Positions 27,199-34,433 of a stretch of DNA of 64,000 nt are shown here, one piece after another (the first letter of the stretch is position 1; each line of letters starts with the position of its first letter). Position numbers and translations under genes: made by a program. The DNA comes from an uncultured bacterium (GTDB lineage Bacteria > Cyanobacteriota > Vampirovibrionia > Gastranaerophilales > Gastranaerophilaceae): the NCBI GenBank assembly GCA_902464375.1, contig CABQIM010000001.1, positions 3,181 through 67,180 of the forward strand, given 5' to 3'. Under the pieces are notes generated by a model. It was not told the DNA's origin. It saw nothing but the letters and a program-made list of their open reading frames with translations, and searched no databases.

Positions 27199-27924
27199 AT
27201 GGCAAATCCAATTTTGAACGATAACTTTGCTGCTCAAGAAAGAGTTTATGAAGGCGAAGCAATGACAGTAAATGGGACTATCCAAATTGCAGGATTTTTG
27301 GGTATCTTACTGGTTGCAGCAGCCGCTTATGTTTGGTCTAGATTCAATATGGGCTTTACTGATCAAGCTTACATGCTAACAAGCGTAGGTGCTATTGCAG
27401 GTTTTGTACTAGCTCTTATAATTTCATTTACAAGAAAGAAATTTTTAGTTCCTGTTTATGCTGTTGCAGAGGGTCTTTGTTTAGGCGGGATTTCAGCAGT
27501 ATTCGAACAATCTTATCATGGAATAGTTGTTCAAGCAGTTGCAGGAACATTTGCAGCTTTATTTTCTATGCTTATTTTATACAGAGCTAACATAATCAAA
27601 TGTTCAGATAAATTCAGAAGTGTTATTTTCATTTCTACTTGTTCAATTGCTGTAATATATTTGGTAGACTTAATCGGTCACTTTTTCCACTACGCTGTTC
27701 CGATTATTAATACTTCTTCAGGACTTGGTATTGGATTCAGCGCAATCGTAGTAGTAATTGCGGCATTAAATTTAATTATTGATTTTGATTTTATCGAACA
27801 AGGTGCAAGAAACATGCTTCCTAAAGATATGGAATGGTATGGCGCATTTGGGCTAATGGTAACGCTTGTATGGCTTTATTTAGAAATATTAAGGTTACTG
27901 GCAAAATTACAAGACAGAAAATAG
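27199..27924 (+). CDS. Bax inhibitor-1/YccA family membrane protein
   Basis: 241 residues with seven hydrophobic segments from about residue 28 onward. It belongs to the BI-1/YccA-like group common in bacteria: the conserved GLCLGGIS, a loop LIIDFDFIEQGARNMLPKDMEWYGAFGLMV-like region containing the family's Asp pair, and the final WLYLEILRLL helix. Members are putative pH-sensitive calcium leak channels or regulators of membrane protease FtsH. AAGGAGG lies directly upstream of the ATG. A strong terminator follows, so it is transcribed alone. Confidence 0.92.
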   Translation: MANPILNDNFAAQERVYEGEAMTVNGTIQIAGFLGILLVAAAAYVWSRFNMGFTDQAYMLTSVGAIAGFVLALIISFTRKKFLVPVYAVAEGLCLGGISAVFEQSYHGIVVQAVAGTFAALFSMLILYRANIIKCSDKFRSVIFISTCSIAVIYLVDLIGHFFHYAVPIINTSSGLGIGFSAIVVVIAALNLIIDFDFIEQGARNMLPKDMEWYGAFGLMVTLVWLYLEILRLLAKLQDRK

Positions 27925-27929
27925 ATTTT

Positions 27930-27968
27930 TTATCAGGCTTCTTTTATAATAAAGGAAGCCTGATTTAT
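27930..27968 (+). terminator. Terminator after the BI-1 gene
   Basis: Stem atcaggcttc (27932-27941) with gaagcctgat (27955-27964), followed by TTTATT. It is 7 bp after the stop codon. Confidence 0.85.
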
Positions 27969-27993
27969 TAAGAGGGATTTTGAAGGAGGAGAA

Positions 27994-29196
27994 ATGACAG
28001 CAGTCTTATCATTTTTAGTCGGTATATTATTGGCTTCCGCGGTTTTTTACGTTTTTTATTCAAAAAAAATCAATGCCTTGAAGGAAGAATTAATAACCAT
28101 TAGTGCGAAATCGAAATCAACAGAAGAATTGCAAGAAATAATCAAACGTGATTTTGTACAACTTGCTAATGAAACAATTAAAAATGAACAAGAAGATTTG
28201 CGTAAACAAAACAGAGAAAGTCTTGAAGAAAAAATCCTCCCACTAACAAAAGAGTTAGGTGAATTTAAAGCCAAAGTTGAAAAATTTAACCTTGCCGGAG
28301 TTGAAAACACAACCAAGATTGTCGAACAAATCGGAAATTTAGAAAAGAACAACAAGGTAATCGAACAAGAGGCAAAAAATCTTGTGGAAGCTTTAACGAA
28401 AAATCAAAATGTAAAAGGCTCCTACGGAGAAGATTTATTGGATACAATTTTACAATCTTGCGGCATGGTTGAAGGTATACATTATTCAAAACAAATGGTT
28501 ATGACTTCAGCTAGCCTTAAAGATAACGAAGAACATATCATAAGACCGGATGTTGTAATCAATCTTCCTAACGACCACCATCTTATTATTGATTCAAAAG
28601 TAACGCTCACAAGTTATTTAGAGTACATAAAAGACAATGACAAACTCAAAGAATTTAAAAACGAGGTTAAGAAAAGAATAGTTGATTTAGCAAACAAAAA
28701 TTACCAAAATGCAGGTGATTTATCTCAACCGGATTTTGTTCTTATGTATATGCCAATAGAAACATCCGTAAATTTACTTTATGAAGATGCAGAACTCATT
28801 AATAGTGCGTATAAATCTAATATTATAATTGTTGGAACATCATCTCTTCTTGCAACAATAAGACTTGTAAACCAATTAATGGCACAACAGAAACAAAAAG
28901 AAAGTATAAATCAGATTGTTAATGCCGGAACAAACTTGTACGAAACATTTGTTCAATTCTGCGAAGATTTACTTGATGTCCAAAAGCGTTTTGATGACGT
29001 TGGTAAAAAGTTAAATACAACCATAAACAGATTCAGACGTAACAGCAAAAACAAACCTAGTTTGTTCTCTCAAGTTGAGGCATTAAAAGAATTTGGAATA
29101 AATACAAATAAAGAAATTCCGGAAAAATTACTTTCTGAGCCGGAAGAAGCAGTGGAAGAAGAGGATGTCTTGGAAGGAGTTTTTGTAAATGACTAA
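27994..29196 (+). CDS. rmuC: DNA recombination protein RmuC
   Basis: 400 residues. An N-terminal membrane anchor (about 3-22), a coiled-coil region to about 130, and the PD-(D/E)XK-like RmuC domain: KGSYGEDLLDTIL, RPDVVINLPNDHHLIIDSKV (the catalytic D...DSK pattern), YMPIETSVNLLYED and the later SLLATIRLVNQL segment. RmuC limits inversions at short inverted repeats in E. coli; this is interesting in a genome so rich in such repeats. Strong AAGGAGGAG upstream. The gene overlaps the response regulator by 8 bp. Confidence 0.94.
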   Translation: MTAVLSFLVGILLASAVFYVFYSKKINALKEELITISAKSKSTEELQEIIKRDFVQLANETIKNEQEDLRKQNRESLEEKILPLTKELGEFKAKVEKFNLAGVENTTKIVEQIGNLEKNNKVIEQEAKNLVEALTKNQNVKGSYGEDLLDTILQSCGMVEGIHYSKQMVMTSASLKDNEEHIIRPDVVINLPNDHHLIIDSKVTLTSYLEYIKDNDKLKEFKNEVKKRIVDLANKNYQNAGDLSQPDFVLMYMPIETSVNLLYEDAELINSAYKSNIIIVGTSSLLATIRLVNQLMAQQKQKESINQIVNAGTNLYETFVQFCEDLLDVQKRFDDVGKKLNTTINRFRRNSKNKPSLFSQVEALKEFGINTNKEIPEKLLSEPEEAVEEEDVLEGVFVND

Positions 29197-29884
29197 AATT
29201 CTGGTTGTTGATGATGATATTGCAATAAATGAGCTGGTTAAAGTAAACTTAGAACTTCAAGGTTACAATGTGATTCAAGCTTATAATGGTGTTGAAGGTT
29301 TTGCAAAGGCTAAACAAGAAGAACCCAATCTTATTATTCTAGACGTCATGATGCCTGAAGTTGATGGTTATACAGTTGCCAGACGTGTAAGACAATGCCC
29401 TGAAATTTCTGAAACACCAATTATTATGCTTACTGCACTTTCAGAACTTAACAACAAAGTTGAAGGCTTTGACATTGGCGTAGATGATTATTTAACCAAA
29501 CCTTTTGAAATCGATGAACTAATTGTTAGAGTGAGAGCTTTGTTAAAAAGAACTAACCAAATTCCAAAATCTTCGGCAACAAGAGAATTGCTGACGTATA
29601 AAGAAATTACGCTTATACCGGAATCTTATAGCGTTCAGATTAATGACAAAATTCAAAAATTAACACCAATTGAATTTGATATTTTTAATCTTTTATTCCA
29701 AAATCACGGCAATATGATATCAGGAGCGAAGTTACTTAAAGACATTTGGGGTTATGAACCTGACGATAATGTCGAAACAATCAGAGTTCACATAAGACAC
29801 TTGAGAAGTAAGATTGACAAAATTTCTGACGGCAAAAAGTATATTGAAACAATTTATGGCGGTGGCTACAAATTAAATATCTAA
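29189..29884 (+). CDS. OmpR/PhoB-family response regulator
   Basis: 231 residues. Receiver domain 1-120 with acidic pocket VVDDD (6-10), phosphoacceptor Asp52 in ILDVMMPEVDG, T in MLTALS and Lys in YLTKPFE; the C-terminal winged helix (about 135-231) has IEFDIFNLLFQNHG, the recognition helix ETIRVHIRHLRSKI and the wing YIETIYGGGYKL. Similarity in style to cyanobacterial RpaA/RpaB regulators is an impression only. No histidine kinase is adjacent, so the partner is encoded elsewhere. Translation is coupled to rmuC by an 8-bp overlap. Confidence 0.95.
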   Translation: MTKILVVDDDIAINELVKVNLELQGYNVIQAYNGVEGFAKAKQEEPNLIILDVMMPEVDGYTVARRVRQCPEISETPIIMLTALSELNNKVEGFDIGVDDYLTKPFEIDELIVRVRALLKRTNQIPKSSATRELLTYKEITLIPESYSVQINDKIQKLTPIEFDIFNLLFQNHGNMISGAKLLKDIWGYEPDDNVETIRVHIRHLRSKIDKISDGKKYIETIYGGGYKLNI

Positions 29885-29941
29885 AATTATTGACTTATTT
29901 ATTTTGTTGTATTACCATTTTAAAAAAAGGAAATAATAAAC

Positions 29942-30028
29942 ATGCAATTTAGCACAACTATGATGATGAATATGATGATGCAAAGCCTTGGAGAAGGTGG
30001 TTTTTGTTGTGCTAATCGAATGTGTTAA
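29942..30028 (+). CDS. 28-residue Met/Cys-rich peptide (putative)
   Basis: An ATG ORF of 28 codons with AAAAAAGGA about nine bases upstream, followed 23 bp later by a strong terminator. The peptide has nine methionines, including the runs MMMNMMM, and ends with three cysteines in FCCANRMC; LGEGG precedes this C-terminal part, resembling a Gly-Gly cleavage site of peptide leaders. It could be a metal-binding peptide, a secreted peptide precursor, or a leader ORF; none is proven. It sits in the gap after the response regulator gene and may be co-transcribed with it. Confidence 0.5.
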   Translation: MQFSTTMMMNMMMQSLGEGGFCCANRMC

Positions 30029-30050
30029 GTATGTTTAGACAATAAATTTT

Positions 30051-30080
30051 AAAGCCGCCTTTTCCAAGGCGGCTTTTTTA
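30051..30080 (+). terminator. Terminator after the response regulator/short-peptide unit
   Basis: A perfect stem aaagccgcctt (30051-30061) with aaggcggcttt (30066-30076), loop TTCC, then a T run. It is 23 bp after the stop of the 28-codon ORF and 33 bp before the start of the next gene. Confidence 0.95.
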
Positions 30081-30112
30081 GTGCTGTTATACATTTTTTG
30101 AAAGGAAATACT

Positions 30113-31375
30113 ATGCTATCGTCAATTAACAACTACGAACCAAAAAATTTAAGAGAAAAACAAAAAACAAATTTTAAAGGAATCACAATACCTGCGAGTA
30201 CAAGATTTTTAGATGGATTTGTAAAATCACAAGAAAATTTATCAACAACAAGATTTATACAAGACACAACAACAAATTGGCTGCCAAAAGCAGCTCTATC
30301 AAGAAGCAAAGCCGACTTTTGGGAGTTTTCATTATTAGAATTCGTTGAATCAGGTTTATTTTATTTTGCAGCACCGGTTTTGGGAGAACATTTATTTAGA
30401 AATAAAATTTTTAATAAAATTCAGCCAAAACAAATTATGAATAATGTTACCAAAAGCACTTCCGAAATTAAGAAATCAGCATTAGATGCCACTACAAAAA
30501 ATAAATCTATCGCAACAAAAGCAGGAATTATTACGGCTTGTTTGGCAGTTCCTGCAATGGAATATGCCTTAAGTTTTGCAAAGAATTTATTTACATTAAA
30601 AGTTTTCCATTTGAGTGATTTCAACAATGTTGCAAACTTAAACTCTGAACAAAAAGAGGATGAAGCACAACAGAATAAAGTCGAAACACACGCGAAAAAA
30701 GAATTAAAAAAAGCCGGAGTTCTTTCCGCTGCCGGAATTGGAGCAGGAATTTTACTTGCTACACACGGTCACAAATCAAAAACTGCTTTAAAATTTTCAG
30801 AAGCGTTATTAAACCCTGCAGAACCAATTAAAAAAGGACTACATAAAGTGGGCTTAAAATCAAAGAAATTTGACAAATTTCTTGAAGACTATACGAAGCT
30901 TGATTTTGATAATAAAAACGGAAAGTTTGCATTGAGCAAAGGACAACTTGCCCTAACTGCAATAACAGGCTTATTCGGATATTCAGAAGCTGCCAAAGAC
31001 AGAGGAAAACTGGATTTTTATGAAGTCTGGACGAGAGTTCCGCTCGTTGTTTTATATACAATTTTTGGTTCCGCAGTGTTTGATGAAGGATTCAAAAAAA
31101 TATTAGCCAAGAATGGCAAATTCCCTGATTTAATCAAGAAGTCTAATGATGGAAGCATCAATGTACCATCAAGAAAAGAACTTCCAAATATTGCAGAGCA
31201 GGTAGCTTTGAAAAATAATACTAGCTCAAAAAAAGAATTGGAAAAATTAATTAAACAGAAATCAATAATAACCGGCGTTCCTTATTTATTCAGTTTAGTT
31301 GCGATGGGATTTACACTAACAGCTGTTACAAGACTTTGGACAAAGTACAGATATGAGCATCAATTTGATAAATAA
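30113..31375 (+). CDS. Unknown membrane protein related in layout to the 3997-5070 protein
   Basis: 420 residues from an ATG at 30113, which has AAAGGA five bases upstream (an upstream TTG at 30098 lacks it). No signal peptide; a TNFKG motif stands at residues 19-23. An ADFWEF segment (about 66-71) opens a hydrophobic helical stretch, SLLEFVESGLFYFAAPVLGE. Further hydrophobic segments lie at about 141-158, 204-218, 285-300, 315-332 and 390-408, with Lys-rich loops between them. The AxFWEF motif and the N-terminal FKG motif are shared with the first gene of the glycosidase operon. Function unknown. The TolC-like gene follows directly. Confidence 0.8.
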   Translation: MLSSINNYEPKNLREKQKTNFKGITIPASTRFLDGFVKSQENLSTTRFIQDTTTNWLPKAALSRSKADFWEFSLLEFVESGLFYFAAPVLGEHLFRNKIFNKIQPKQIMNNVTKSTSEIKKSALDATTKNKSIATKAGIITACLAVPAMEYALSFAKNLFTLKVFHLSDFNNVANLNSEQKEDEAQQNKVETHAKKELKKAGVLSAAGIGAGILLATHGHKSKTALKFSEALLNPAEPIKKGLHKVGLKSKKFDKFLEDYTKLDFDNKNGKFALSKGQLALTAITGLFGYSEAAKDRGKLDFYEVWTRVPLVVLYTIFGSAVFDEGFKKILAKNGKFPDLIKKSNDGSINVPSRKELPNIAEQVALKNNTSSKKELEKLIKQKSIITGVPYLFSLVAMGFTLTAVTRLWTKYRYEHQFDK

Positions 31376-31385
31376 TGTTTTTTGG

Positions 31386-31391
31386 TATAAT
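31386..31391 (+). promoter_or_regulatory. Consensus -10 box TATAAT seven bases before the TolC-like start
   Basis: TATAAT at 31386-31391; the ATG at 31399 would coincide with the expected transcription start, giving a leaderless mRNA. TTGATA at 31365-31370 is a possible -35, though the 15-bp spacer is short. No Shine-Dalgarno precedes this ATG. Confidence 0.6.
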
Positions 31392-31398
31392 TTTTATT

Positions 31399-32703
31399 AT
31401 GAAGAGATTATTTTTAATAATATTTTTTCTAATAATAATTCAACCTTCTACACTTGCGATTCAAAATACTCAAAAAGTATACTTAAATCAGGCAATTGAA
31501 GCGGCTTTGAATAACAATATAGATTTGCAGGCAACAAAACTCAATGGTACAATTGCAAAGAATGAAGTTAAAGCTGCAAATCGCTTACAGAACCCATCGT
31601 TTGACGCATTTTATTTTATGGGCGCAGCAGGAAATGAAGAACCAAAACAGTTTGGACTTAGTGAAAATTTTGAAATTGCAAAAAGAAGTGCGCGCAAAAA
31701 TCTTGCAAAATCTAACCTTAAACTCGTTGAGAAAAACATTGATTACACAATATTTGACTTAAAAATGGACGTAAGAGAAGCCTATATAAATCTTGTTGCA
31801 GCAAAATCAATACTTTTCACTCTCGAGCAGCAGCAAGAGCTCCAAGAAGAATTGTTAAAAATTGCGAAAAATAAAGTAAAAAACAATCACGCTCCTGATA
31901 TTGATGTTATTCAAGCTGAAATTGCGTTAAATCAAATGATAACTCAGGTTAATTCTGCCAGAGTAAATGTAAAAAAAGCACTTGCGGAATTTAACAAAGT
32001 AATTAACGATCCGCATGATATCCAATACGACAGCATGGACAATATTTTTGATGAAGAAAATAATTACACAGAAATGATGACTCCATCTCCGGAATACACC
32101 TTTCCATCATTTGATTCTATTCTGCAAAAAGCGCTTTCACACAGATTTGATATTCAAATTGCAAAGCAAGAAATTGATTTAGCAGAAAAGAATCTTACAC
32201 TTGTTGCAAGACAAAGAATTCCTGATTTGCAAGTATCCGGCGGATACGCATATCAACTTGGAAGATACAGCAATAGCGGGAATTATAATAACGGAGCGTA
32301 TATTGGTGCGAGTTTAGTAAACTTACCACTGCTTTATAATTTCACACCAGAAATCAAAAATGCCGCAATCAAGCTTGAGCAAGCAGAATTAAAGTACACT
32401 TCTGCACAAAATAGAGCAGTCAAAGATGTTAGCGCTGCATATGAAAGATTTTTAACAGCTGCAGATAACCTTAACCATTATGAGAAGAATATTGTTACAG
32501 GCTCTGAAGCTCTAATCGAAACAAGTAAAAAGAGTTACGAGGCAGGAAAATCTGATATAACATCATTAATTGTCATGAAACAATCTTATAAATCAATTAT
32601 AATAGGATATACGCAAGCTCTTGCCGAATACTATAACAGCTGGACAAACTTCTTGCGAGAAGTTAACGACGAAAACTTTACACTACCTGATAATTTATTA
32701 TAG
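31399..32703 (+). CDS. TolC-family outer membrane efflux protein
   Basis: 434 residues from the ATG at 31399, whose first residues MKRLFLIIFFLIIIQPSTLA form a typical signal peptide; an in-frame ATG at 31375 overlaps the upstream stop and would lengthen the signal. The mature protein has two outer membrane efflux (OEP) repeats with long amphipathic helices, including the AIEAALNNNIDLQA and ISKQEI/DLAEKNL-type segments and RIPDLQVSGGY in the second repeat. Such proteins form the outer membrane and periplasmic tunnel for tripartite efflux or type I secretion; CusC/CzcC-like members are most similar in style. The MFS gene follows 11 bp later; no membrane fusion protein is adjacent. Confidence 0.9.
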   Translation: MKRLFLIIFFLIIIQPSTLAIQNTQKVYLNQAIEAALNNNIDLQATKLNGTIAKNEVKAANRLQNPSFDAFYFMGAAGNEEPKQFGLSENFEIAKRSARKNLAKSNLKLVEKNIDYTIFDLKMDVREAYINLVAAKSILFTLEQQQELQEELLKIAKNKVKNNHAPDIDVIQAEIALNQMITQVNSARVNVKKALAEFNKVINDPHDIQYDSMDNIFDEENNYTEMMTPSPEYTFPSFDSILQKALSHRFDIQIAKQEIDLAEKNLTLVARQRIPDLQVSGGYAYQLGRYSNSGNYNNGAYIGASLVNLPLLYNFTPEIKNAAIKLEQAELKYTSAQNRAVKDVSAAYERFLTAADNLNHYEKNIVTGSEALIETSKKSYEAGKSDITSLIVMKQSYKSIIIGYTQALAEYYNSWTNFLREVNDENFTLPDNLL

Positions 32704-32714
32704 AGGAAAATAAA

Positions 32715-33863
32715 ATGAGAAAAAGTATGTGCCTACTTCCGCTAGCCTTGGGCACATTCGGGCTAGGAATAACAGAATATGTGATGATGGGGATTTTACC
32801 TGATACTGCAAAATCTATGCAGGTAACAATTCCGCAAGCAGGAAATTTTATATCTTTGTATGCACTGGGAGTTGTTGCCGGTTCAATATTACTGGTACTC
32901 ACTGCCAGAACAAAACCGCTTAAGACAATTTTAATCTGGCTTATGTCCATATTTACAATCGCAAATTTGTCAACCGCATTTGTAGGAAATTACCACTTAT
33001 TTTGCCTTACAAGATTTATAGCAGGACTTCCGCACGGAGCATTCTTTGGAGTAGGTGCAATTTCAGCAGGAAGATTATGTGAAAAAGGAAAGCAAAATTT
33101 GGCAGTTGCAATGATGTGTTCCGGCATGACTGTTGCAAACTTATTAGGAATACCTATCGGAACTTTCATAAGCCACAATTTCACATGGAGAATAATTTTT
33201 GTAATTGTCGGATTAATCGGAGTCGGAATAGTTTATTCTATATGCAAATTTGTTCCATACTTAAAACCACTACCTGACACAGGTTTTAGGGGACAATTCA
33301 AGTTTTTAAAAAGCCTTGGACCTTGGTTATTGATTGTTGCAGTTATTATGGGCAATGGCGGAATTTTTTGCTGGTACAGTTACATAAATCCGCTACTGGT
33401 AAAAATTTCCGGAATACTTCCACAATTCGTTTCTCTAATAATGATACTTGCTGGCGCTAGCATGTGCGTAGGCAATCTCCTTGGCGGCAAACTTTCTGAC
33501 AAGTTTTCTCCGGCTAAAGTTGCAGGGCTAACGCAACTTACAGCTTGCATAGCATTAATTTTGATATTCTTCTTTTCGCATAATCCAATAGTATCTGTAA
33601 TATTGATGTGCGTTTGCACAGGCTGTTTGTTTGGAGTGTCAGCACCGCAACAAGTTTTATTGATAGAAAATGCAAAAGGCGGAGAAATGCTTGGTGCATC
33701 ATTCTCACAAATATCATTCAATCTTGGTAACGCAATTGGCGCTTTCGTCGGAGGGATTCCAATCTCACACGGATTAGCTTACAACTACACAGCCATCCCA
33801 GGAGCTGTATTTGCATTTATTGGGTTTGGAATGTTGTATTATTTCCATAAGAGGTACAATTAA
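32715..33863 (+). CDS. MFS permease, AraJ/YdhP-like
   Basis: 382 residues with twelve membrane segments. The start MRKSMCLLPLALGTFGLGITEYVMMGILPDTAK is of the sugar efflux/arabinose efflux type (LALGTFGLGxTEFxxMGLLP), followed by the MFS loop KTILIWLMS and FIAGLPHGAFFGVGA. It probably exports sugars or small drugs by proton antiport. GAGG nine bases upstream of the ATG. Only 11 bp separate it from the TolC-like gene, so they are probably co-transcribed, though MFS exporters of this type do not usually need TolC. Confidence 0.92.
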   Translation: MRKSMCLLPLALGTFGLGITEYVMMGILPDTAKSMQVTIPQAGNFISLYALGVVAGSILLVLTARTKPLKTILIWLMSIFTIANLSTAFVGNYHLFCLTRFIAGLPHGAFFGVGAISAGRLCEKGKQNLAVAMMCSGMTVANLLGIPIGTFISHNFTWRIIFVIVGLIGVGIVYSICKFVPYLKPLPDTGFRGQFKFLKSLGPWLLIVAVIMGNGGIFCWYSYINPLLVKISGILPQFVSLIMILAGASMCVGNLLGGKLSDKFSPAKVAGLTQLTACIALILIFFFSHNPIVSVILMCVCTGCLFGVSAPQQVLLIENAKGGEMLGASFSQISFNLGNAIGAFVGGIPISHGLAYNYTAIPGAVFAFIGFGMLYYFHKRYN

Positions 33864-33883
33864 AACACCCTTATCTCCTTGTT

Positions 33884-33966
33884 TTGTTTCACCCTCGCCC
33901 CTTGTGGGAGAGGGTAGAATTTCAAGTTAAGCTATGCGAAACTTAGAAATTCGGGCGAGGGGATTA
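33884..33966. repeat. Palindromic intergenic repeat
   Basis: cctcgccccttgtgggagag near the left end and gggcgagggg at the right end form an imperfect inverted repeat with a further internal pairing (ttaagctatgcgaaactta). It belongs to the same general class of hairpin repeats as the other gaps, with a distinct sequence; a related part is at 40434-40460. The rest of this gap shows nothing. Confidence 0.6.
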
Positions 33967-34010
33967 GCCCTCTGGACAAACTTAATTTAATCACTTCAAA
34001 TTTTTATTTA

Positions 34011-34310
34011 CTAATCAATTTGAACTTCTTCATTGATTTCGTCAGAAGTAACTGGAGCTTTGTTGTCTTTATATATCCAATACAGATACATATCCAGCAG
34101 CAGGAATATCGTATTTAGAATATACAACCAGAAAACCCAGTCCATATCATCCAATATTTTATGTGTAATACCGCACAAATATCCTAACAAAATTAACATA
34201 GAAAAATGTATGCTCTTTCCATGCACACATTTACATCTATAAGTCTTTAGTGCTGCTACAGGCCAGCTTATTCCAAAACATACCATCATTCCGGCTTCAA
34301 ATACGCTCAT
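34011..34310 (-). CDS. Small PQ-loop-like membrane protein
   Basis: 99 residues with three membrane helices (about 5-20, 38-52 and 58-80). The segment GISWPVAALKTYRCKCVHGKS fits a group of small bacterial PQ-loop-related proteins (pattern GxSWPxxxxKxxxxKxxxGKS) in the SWEET/semiSWEET superfamily. SemiSWEETs dimerise to transport sugars, but this subgroup has no established substrate. Ends with an acidic tail. It has AGGAGA upstream of its ATG and stands alone. Confidence 0.7.
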   Translation of the reverse strand: MSVFEAGMMVCFGISWPVAALKTYRCKCVHGKSIHFSMLILLGYLCGITHKILDDMDWVFWLYILNTIFLLLDMYLYWIYKDNKAPVTSDEINEEVQID

Positions 34311-34433
34311 TTTATTTCTCCTTCATACTGTAATTATTTTAAAGCGTATGCAGACAAAAAGTAAAATACCAAAAAGTTATAAAAATTATAACTTTTCGGT
34401 ATAATACACACAAGTTTTTATCAAATGATATCT

